A stretch of DNA of 64,000 nt from Terribacillus aidingensis. GTDB taxonomy: Bacteria; Bacillota; Bacilli; Bacillales; Amphibacillaceae. Within the stretch, counting starts at the first letter, position 1, and each line of letters begins with the position of its first letter. The stretch covers positions 3,320,001 to 3,384,000 of the forward strand of contig NZ_CP159996.1 of NCBI RefSeq assembly GCF_040703035.1, read 5' to 3'. Positions 59,118 through 64,000 of this stretch are shown here, piece after piece. Below the pieces are notes generated by a model that did not search any database, was not told the DNA's origin, and saw only the letters and a list, made by a program, of their open reading frames with translations. A program made the position numbers and the translations under genes.

Positions 59118-60447
59118 ATTCCATCGCCTCATATATTGCCTGGACTACTGGTCCATAATCGCCTGTAGCATATTCGTCACCTGCAAACAGATTACTGTTT
59201 GCTGCCGGATCAAGCACAGGCGTGTGCTTCTTATTCGTCAGCAGCACAATCCCTAGGTCATATTCCGGGTCGAGGATCGTTACTGTACCAGTCCAGCCCG
59301 TATGCCCATAAGCTGCATCACTTGCTAACGAACCGAACATCCAATCCATGGTCCCCTCATCCCCGTTCCTGCGCCAGCCAAGTCCATACGTTTCATTTGT
59401 AGGAGAAGCTGCCGTAAACGCCTCGATCACATCTTCATCAAAAAATCCCTGTTTGCCATACCCTCCGCCGTTCAGCATGACTTGCAGCAAAACAGCCATA
59501 TCGTTCGTCGTCGAGAAGAGTCCCGCGTGACCGGATATACCATCCATTGCATAATAGCTCTTCTCATCATGCACTTCTCCGATTATCGTTTCCGTCCTGA
59601 TATTCGGGAAAGAGAAATACCCATCTCTTGTGTTACCGAGCCGTTCTGTCGCAGCCACATCTTTTACCTTCACACCATTTTCCAATGGATTGAACAATGT
59701 ATTTTTCAAACGAAGCGGCTCATAAAAGGTTTCTTCTACATACTTATCCAGTCGTTCTCCTGTCACGCGTTCCACTATGGCACCAAGGAGCATATAATCA
59801 ATGTCGCTATACAGATGGTTTGTTCTTGGTTCATATTGGAGCGGAACTTTTGGCAGAAGTTCGATTGTTCGCTCTCGATCCTGTGAGTAAAAAGCTCCTG
59901 CTCTATCGGGATTATGAAACTCGATACTCGCCGGGAAACCTGCCTGGTGCTGCAGCAGATCTTGTATTAGGATTGTATCCTTCCCTTTTATCGCTGCATT
60001 TGCCTCATCCTTGAATTCCGGAATGTAATCACTGACCTTATCCGTCAACCTGATTTCTCCCTCACTGACCAGATGCTGCAGTGCAAAGTTGGTGGCGTAC
60101 ATTTTCGTATTGGAAGCCAGATCGTATAACGTATCCTTTTTGACTTTCTTTGGATGCGTAAGCTCTTCCAGTCCGTCGTACACTTGGCGGTAGCCGTAAC
60201 GAGAATCCTTCACAATCTTTCCGTCTTTTATAATGATCAATGATGCACCCGGGAACCCATTTTGAATATCAGTTTCAATTAATTCATCCACTTTCGCTAA
60301 ACCTTCCTTAGAGAATCCCGCTTCTTCAGCTCTCTTCGCCTTTTCCAAAGTTGGGTACTCATTGATGTTTGCCAATGCTTCCGTAGGGACAAATAATAGC
60401 AAGAACATAAGTGAGAAAATAGTCAACTGCTGACCAATACGTATCAT
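59116..60447 (-). CDS. Secreted serine hydrolase, beta-lactamase fold (AmiE/YbbE-like)
   Basis: Exported class C beta-lactamase-like hydrolase of 443 residues. Signal peptide (MIRIGQQLTIFSLMFLLLFV, cleavage near ALANINE), then the SxxK catalytic motif in LASNTKMYATNFALQ, the YSD in HLYSDIDYMLLGAIV and the HTG in AYGHTGWTGT. Layout resembles YbbE/AmiE, which removes the peptide from N-acetylmuramoyl residues. GGAGGAG is before ATG 60447; an upstream frame extension has no site. The mur operon partners are not next to it, so the specific role is uncertain. Confidence 0.87.
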   Translation of the reverse strand: MIRIGQQLTIFSLMFLLLFVPTEALANINEYPTLEKAKRAEEAGFSKEGLAKVDELIETDIQNGFPGASLIIIKDGKIVKDSRYGYRQVYDGLEELTHPKKVKKDTLYDLASNTKMYATNFALQHLVSEGEIRLTDKVSDYIPEFKDEANAAIKGKDTILIQDLLQHQAGFPASIEFHNPDRAGAFYSQDRERTIELLPKVPLQYEPRTNHLYSDIDYMLLGAIVERVTGERLDKYVEETFYEPLRLKNTLFNPLENGVKVKDVAATERLGNTRDGYFSFPNIRTETIIGEVHDEKSYYAMDGISGHAGLFSTTNDMAVLLQVMLNGGGYGKQGFFDEDVIEAFTAASPTNETYGLGWRRNGDEGTMDWMFGSLASDAAYGHTGWTGTVTILDPEYDLGIVLLTNKKHTPVLDPAANSNLFAGDEYATGDYGPVVQAIYEAME

Positions 60448-60525
60448 CCGCGCTCCTCCTTCGTCTTGTCTACTGTTTCCCTTAAGTAAAAACAAATTCC
60501 TTCCTCTGTCCAAAAAACACGAAAA

Positions 60526-60548
60526 AAGCACTGCGGGATGCAGTGCTT
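60526..60548 (-). terminator. Terminator of the XRE-DUF3278 operon
   Basis: AAGCACTG and CAGTGCTT form an 8-bp stem with a 7-nt loop; TTTTTTC follows on the minus strand. Confidence 0.75.
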
Positions 60549-60567
60549 AGACAGGTAAATGATCTGG

Positions 60568-61035
60568 TTATTCAATCAGTTCTTTGTTTTTCTGATAGGA
60601 CCTTTTTAGTGATACATAATTAGTTAGGAATAGCAGTAATGCTGCAATGAAGGTTACCATCAGACCTTCTATCAAAGGAACTGACATCATGCCAAAGATA
60701 TAAAGTGACGAAATGCCCGCACACATAATAAGGAGAAATGACGTTGATTTAATTACGATTACTTTCCTCTCTCGTCGATAAGCTTTTTCAGTCATGATTT
60801 CAGCGAACTCCATACCAGACAGTATATAACGAATCCAGATGTAAGCTATTGTCCCGAACAGCATCCATAGTAATACAAGAACACTATCTATAGGGAATGG
60901 ATCAAAGCGGGATATGACTAGTAAGACAATCATCACCACTAGCTGCAGAATAGCTGCTTCCGCAAAGTAAACAAGCATATTCCTCCGCTTATATTCATCA
61001 TCCGGCAGCAAAAAACGAACCCAAGTTTTCTCCAT
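60568..61035 (-). CDS. DUF3278-like membrane protein
   Basis: Membrane protein of 155 residues with about four helices (VYFAEAAILQLVVMIVLLVI, VLLWMLFGTIAYIWIRYIL) and a charged middle (EKAYRRERKVIVIK). It resembles DUF3278 proteins, which occur next to small XRE regulators. The ATG lies 1 nt after the XRE stop codon and shares its ribosome-site region. The regulator probably controls it. Function unknown. Confidence 0.75.
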   Translation of the reverse strand: MEKTWVRFLLPDDEYKRRNMLVYFAEAAILQLVVMIVLLVISRFDPFPIDSVLVLLWMLFGTIAYIWIRYILSGMEFAEIMTEKAYRRERKVIVIKSTSFLLIMCAGISSLYIFGMMSVPLIEGLMVTFIAALLLFLTNYVSLKRSYQKNKELIE

Positions 61036-61036
61036 T

Positions 61037-61231
61037 TCACCTTACCTCCCAAAATAGATCATCCAGAGTCTTACCTAACGCTTTTGCAATCGCAATACAA
61101 AGCTGTAGTGTTGGATTATACTCTCCTTTTTCGATCAAACCGATTGTCTGCCTGGTGACCCGCACTTGCCTGGCCAGCTGTTCCTGTGTCATTTTCTGTT
61201 CCATTCTTGTAAACTTTACTTTGTTTTTCAT
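61037..61231 (-). CDS. Small XRE-family regulator
   Basis: DNA-binding protein of 64 residues, all helix-turn-helix: MKNKVKFTRMEQKMTQEQLA, RQVRVTRQTIGLIEKGEYNP and LQLCIAIAKALGKTLDDLFW. This short form regulates adjacent membrane protein genes in many Firmicutes. AGGAG lies 10 nt before ATG 61231; the frame is open 10 codons upstream. Operon with the DUF3278-like gene. Confidence 0.9.
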   Translation of the reverse strand: MKNKVKFTRMEQKMTQEQLARQVRVTRQTIGLIEKGEYNPTLQLCIAIAKALGKTLDDLFWEVR

Positions 61232-61312
61232 AAATAAGATTCTCCTATGTAATATAAACATTACATTTGCAAGGTATATATTACATGTAAATCATCTTCC
61301 AGTCAATATAAA

Positions 61313-61334
61313 AACGCATGCCACAGCATGCGTT
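61313..61334 (-). terminator. Terminator of the PadR-HAAS operon
   Basis: AACGCATGC and GCATGCGTT form a 9-bp stem with loop CACA; TTTTTATATTG follows on the minus strand. Confidence 0.75.
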
Positions 61335-62082
61335 AATTGTCTTTCTTATTTTGAATAAGTTGCCAGATTATCAGTGAAAGGGAGAAAACAATAATAATCG
61401 AGAGTATGATGATAAGCTTACTTTCCTCGGCTATATCAATATACCGCAATATTACCTGTGGAATATAGAGAACTGATGGTACGATGACGGAAATCCAGGC
61501 TTTCCAATATAGTGCTGCTGCAATAAAAACAAAGCAAGCTGCAATGATTACTACTGTATTCATAAGCGGACTGATTGTTATCGCTGGTGTCTCAATAAAA
61601 AGATCTGTTAACATTATTCCCATGAACATCACTGCAGGAGCTATTCCCATTAGGAGATATAATGTTATAGTTACTTTCTTTGATACTTTATTGGCAGCTG
61701 TAAAACGATACAAACTAAACAATAAGAAGATGGTAACAATAAATACGATAGGATTTCCAATTAGCGCTAGAAGCGAATAACTTCTGTCATCTGCTATCGC
61801 TTTATTCATAATGAGATATGCGAAGGCATTCAACATAATAAGCGGTACAAATATAAGCCAAAATCGTCCATCCTTCTCCACTTCTGCTTCTATTTCTCTC
61901 ATATATGCTTTTGGAGATTTCCCGATGATATGCACGATACTCTTTCCGTTCTGCTCCGCTTCATACAAATGATCTTCAAGCTCTTCCAGTAACTCACTTA
62001 CTTCTTCTTCCTTTTTATTGCTAGCGAATAAATAAATCCGTAAATTTTCGAGAAACGCCTGACTTTCCTTGGATAATGTCAC
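61333..62082 (-). CDS. HAAS-domain (DUF1700-like) membrane protein
   Basis: Protein of 249 residues: a helical HAAS signalling domain at the N terminus (about 1-70; FLENLRIYLFASNKKEEEVS, EELEDHLYEAEQNGKS) and about seven membrane helices. HAAS proteins are encoded next to PadR regulators, which here overlap it by 4 nt (GTGA). GTG 62082 with GAGGAGG in front. Role in membrane stress or drug response is family inference. Confidence 0.85.
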   Translation of the reverse strand: MTLSKESQAFLENLRIYLFASNKKEEEVSELLEELEDHLYEAEQNGKSIVHIIGKSPKAYMREIEAEVEKDGRFWLIFVPLIMLNAFAYLIMNKAIADDRSYSLLALIGNPIVFIVTIFLLFSLYRFTAANKVSKKVTITLYLLMGIAPAVMFMGIMLTDLFIETPAITISPLMNTVVIIAACFVFIAAALYWKAWISVIVPSVLYIPQVILRYIDIAEESKLIIILSIIIVFSLSLIIWQLIQNKKDN

Positions 62083-62408
62083 GATTGATTCCTCCTCAGA
62101 ATGTTATCTACACTGGACGAGACCGCCGCCCATCTTTCCTTGAATTCATCTAGTTCTTCCTGACCCTCTGCTGTTAATTGATAATATTTCCGCTTTGGTC
62201 CACCTGACGGCAGTACCTTACTCGTCGTCGAGACAAGACCTTCTTTCTTCATGCGGAGCAATAGTGGATAAATACTGCCCTCACTAACCATTGTGAAGCC
62301 ATATGAAGCTAGTTTTTCTACCATCTCATATCCGTACGTTTCACGCTCAGCAATGATGGCAAGCAGACAACCTTCCAGGATGCCTTTTAATAATTGACTG
62401 GATGACAA
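62079..62408 (-). CDS. PadR-family regulator
   Basis: Winged-helix repressor of 109 residues: SSSQLLKGILEGCLLAIIAE, then YGYEMVEKLASYGFTMVSEG and IYPLLLRMKKEGLVST, the PadR signature, with a short C-terminal dimerisation helix. TTG 62408 is preferred because GGAGG is 9 nt before it and the protein then has the standard start; the open frame continues into the operator. Two palindromes of PadR type lie just upstream, implying autoregulation. Coupled to the HAAS gene. Confidence 0.92.
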   Translation of the reverse strand: MSSSQLLKGILEGCLLAIIAERETYGYEMVEKLASYGFTMVSEGSIYPLLLRMKKEGLVSTTSKVLPSGGPKRKYYQLTAEGQEELDEFKERWAAVSSSVDNILRRNQS

Positions 62409-62424
62409 TATTCGCTTCCTCCTC

Positions 62425-62449
62425 AACTATATTGTTTTACAAGATAGTT
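62425..62449. promoter_or_regulatory. PadR-type operator 1
   Basis: AACTATATTGT and ACAAGATAGTT are arms (one mismatch) around TTT, the ACTAT-N-ATAGT type of palindrome bound by PadR regulators. It lies directly upstream of the padR-like gene. Confidence 0.6.
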
Positions 62450-62466
62450 GGACTAAAAAAGAACCC

Positions 62467-62489
62467 ACTACTTTGTTTTGCAAGGTAGT
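62467..62489. promoter_or_regulatory. PadR-type operator 2
   Basis: ACTACTTTG and CAAGGTAGT flank a 5-nt centre, a close variant of operator 1. The two centres are 41 bp apart. Confidence 0.5.
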
Positions 62490-62600
62490 TAAATATTAAC
62501 ATAACACAACTGCCAAATCAACCATACTTTCCCATAAATGTGTGGTATGCTCAATAAAAATATAACGTATACATATTAAAAAGGCCGGGGGACAACTTAT

Positions 62601-63251
62601 ATGATTACTAATCAAATTCTGAAGCAGGATGCTTTGGACAGCCTAAGGGGCAACTGGGGGAAAAGTGTACTTGCAGTCTTCCTCTTCTCCGTGATTTCAT
62701 TTACCATAAAGTTAATATCAAACTCTTGGTTTGGCTTTTCTATTGTGGTTGAAGAAGAAATTACTATTAAGGAAGAGACGCTCCGTTTTGTAAGAGATAC
62801 TCTATTAGATTATGTGTTGCTTATGCCACTTTTTGCAGGAACAACTTGGCTATTCCAAAGCTTCGTCCAAGGAGATCGGCCTACCTTCGGCTTCATCTTT
62901 TCACCTTTCAAACGTTTCTGGCGGTATATGCTGACAGGACTGATTCTAACTGTCCTGCTGACTTTTTGGACCCTATTGTTGGTTGTACCGGGCATCATCA
63001 AATATCTAAGTTATTCCCAGACACTATATATTTTGCGGGAGAATCCACATTATTCTATTTTCGAGGCTATTCGGGAAAGTAAAGAAAAAATGCGCGGCAA
63101 TAAGGGCAGGTTATTTTTGTTACAGCTCAGCTTTATCGGTTGGGCCCTATTGACAATACTAACCTTAGGCATCGGTGCGTTTTGGCTGGAACCATACTTC
63201 CGGACCACTATGGCAAGCTTCTATGAATTAAAAATAAAGCAGGCATCCTGA
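62601..63251 (+). CDS. DUF975-family membrane protein 2
   Basis: Membrane protein of 216 residues, paralogue of the gene at 57.8 kb: MITNQILKQDALDSLRGNWG, then PLFAGTTWLFQSFVQGDRPT, LLLVVPGIIKYLSYSQTLYI and RESKEKMRGNKGRLFLLQLS. About six helices. GGGGGA precedes the ATG. Monocistronic with its own terminator. Function unknown. Lies divergent from the PadR operon and may share that operator region. Confidence 0.88.
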   Translation: MITNQILKQDALDSLRGNWGKSVLAVFLFSVISFTIKLISNSWFGFSIVVEEEITIKEETLRFVRDTLLDYVLLMPLFAGTTWLFQSFVQGDRPTFGFIFSPFKRFWRYMLTGLILTVLLTFWTLLLVVPGIIKYLSYSQTLYILRENPHYSIFEAIRESKEKMRGNKGRLFLLQLSFIGWALLTILTLGIGAFWLEPYFRTTMASFYELKIKQAS

Positions 63252-63266
63252 GGATGCCTGCTTTTT
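63239..63266 (+). terminator. Terminator of DUF975 gene 2
   Basis: GCAGGCATCC and GGATGCCTGC form a perfect 10-bp stem around the stop codon TGA; TTTTT follows. Confidence 0.85.
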
Positions 63267-63271
63267 ATTTA

Positions 63272-64000
63272 TCACTCAAAATCAAATTCTATTTCCCACT
63301 GTTTCCGAAGCTGATCCATAATCTTCATGACATCTCTCGTATACGGTAATGTTACATGTGGAACATCCTTCTCGATAAGTTCCTTCATTGCTCTTACTTC
63401 ATACTGCAACGCCTTCTCCGTCTCCCCTGCTTCTATTGTTTCTGTTTTGCCTTGCTCTATATAACAAACGGTAGCCTGTTGGGCTCGGGAGAATTTCTCC
63501 ATATCAATGAATCCTTTTGTACCCATGACTGTAGCACGTTCTGGTGATTCCACCATAAAGGATAAAGTGATTGTAGCAAGCTGCCCTTTTTTATTCTTCA
63601 GTATAATTCCAGCCTGCTGGTCCACACCTGTCTCATGCTTCGTAACCGTGCTGATGACTTCATTTGGCTCATCCTGGATAAACATGCGAACAAATGACAA
63701 GGCATAGACTCCGATATCGAGGAGTGCTCCGCCTGCTAAATCGGGGTTGAAGAAACGATTTTTGGGATTATTTTCTTTTATACTATTGAAGTTCACACTC
63801 AGCGTCTGGATATCCCCAATTTTACCAGCACCGATCAATTGATGTAGTTCTTTATAGATCGGCATATGATAAATTGTCATTGCTTCTGCCACAATCAGTT
63901 GCTTCTCTGCTGCCAACGTAGTGATTTCATCAAGTTGATTGCCGTTCACTGTAATCGCTTTCTCAGCCAGCACATGTTTTCCATGCTTTAAGGCTTCTAT
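63272..64000 (-). CDS. Gfo/Idh/MocA-family oxidoreductase (5' end outside the window)
   Basis: Partial protein, C-terminal 243 residues visible. The frame stays open to the right edge, where IEALKHGKHVLAEKAITVN, the KHVLxEK signature at the end of the NAD(P)-binding Rossmann domain, is visible. The rest is the substrate domain with LAGGALLDIGVYALSFVRMF, the GGALLDIG motif. These enzymes oxidise or reduce sugars and inositols; the substrate is unknown. It is convergent with DUF975 gene 2. Confidence 0.92.
   Translation of the reverse strand: MEALKHGKHVLAEKAITVNGNQLDEITTLAAEKQLIVAEAMTIYHMPIYKELHQLIGAGKIGDIQTLSVNFNSIKENNPKNRFFNPDLAGGALLDIGVYALSFVRMFIQDEPNEVISTVTKHETGVDQQAGIILKNKKGQLATITLSFMVESPERATVMGTKGFIDMEKFSRAQQATVCYIEQGKTETIEAGETEKALQYEVRAMKELIEKDVPHVTLPYTRDVMKIMDQLRKQWEIEFDFE

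Overview
The window looks like a chromosomal segment of a spore-forming, probably halotolerant member of the Bacillaceae (a Terribacillus-like genus would fit, but the genus cannot be fixed from the sequence alone). Evidence: Bacillus-type ribosome binding sites with ATG, GTG and TTG starts, consensus sigma-A promoters, a textbook sigma-B promoter, CcpA cre sites, T-box leaders, Fur and Zur boxes, a YjcZ-family peptide, YrvL, TmrB, YuxK, BceRS-AB-like and LytS/LytT modules. No rRNA, tRNA, IS element, prophage block or CRISPR array was seen. The base composition looks moderate and even.

Layout. 1-5.7 kb: kduI-kduD (hexuronate/pectin catabolism), then a LytS/LytT two-component pair followed by an OFA-type MFS transporter. 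5.7-16.7 kb: accessory housekeeping genes (GNATs, an AGE-family isomerase, a GerN/NapA-like antiporter behind an attenuator-like leader, signal peptidase, CHY zinc finger, YbaK, TmrB, VOC, an AraC regulator, LOG, AlkC, LysE). 16.7-21.9 kb: YjcZ peptide, sigma-B controlled KGG stress protein, and two large exported proteins. 22-27.5 kb: envelope functions: an LCP ligase, a DUF1275 protein, and an XRE-DedA-UppP operon. The same palindrome overlaps the -35 of the LCP promoter and lies in front of the XRE operon. 27.5-34.5 kb: a single-AAA ATPase, an SDR, a siderophore uptake cluster (binding protein and two permeases divergent around a Fur box), and GNAT and nucleotidyltransferase genes with a 12-codon HAD gene remnant. 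34.5-36.2 kb: two tandem threonine T-boxes driving a short threonyl-tRNA synthetase without TGS and editing domains. 36.2-41.2 kb: a five-gene Nik/Opp-type ABC importer behind two Zur boxes. 41.2-48.4 kb: a YdhK lipoprotein and a Bce-like antimicrobial-peptide module with one ATPase and two permeases. 49-55.9 kb: galactan/galactoside utilisation (endogalactanase, Lac-type PTS, LacG) with a divergent DeoR regulator and a HAD phosphatase. 55.9-64 kb: flavin reductase and ArsR pair, an unannotated type I toxin-antitoxin candidate, two DUF975 paralogues, a C39-like peptidase, a serine hydrolase, XRE-DUF3278 and PadR-HAAS pairs, and a partial Gfo/Idh/MocA oxidoreductase.

How genes work together. 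Carbon: four cre or cre-like sites mark the kdu, OFA transporter, large secreted protein and lac/galactan promoters as CcpA targets. Galactan would be cut outside the cell, imported and phosphorylated by the PTS and split by LacG; no tagatose-6-phosphate genes are visible. Metals: Fur and Zur sites separate the two importers into iron and zinc supply. Envelope: LCP, DedA and UppP all act on undecaprenyl-linked chemistry and appear tied together by one operator; the Bce-like module adds peptide-antibiotic defence. The most notable items are the XRE-DedA-UppP/LCP putative regulon, the holin-like type I toxin locus, the tandem T-box short ThrRS, and the Zur-controlled Opp/Nik-type importer.
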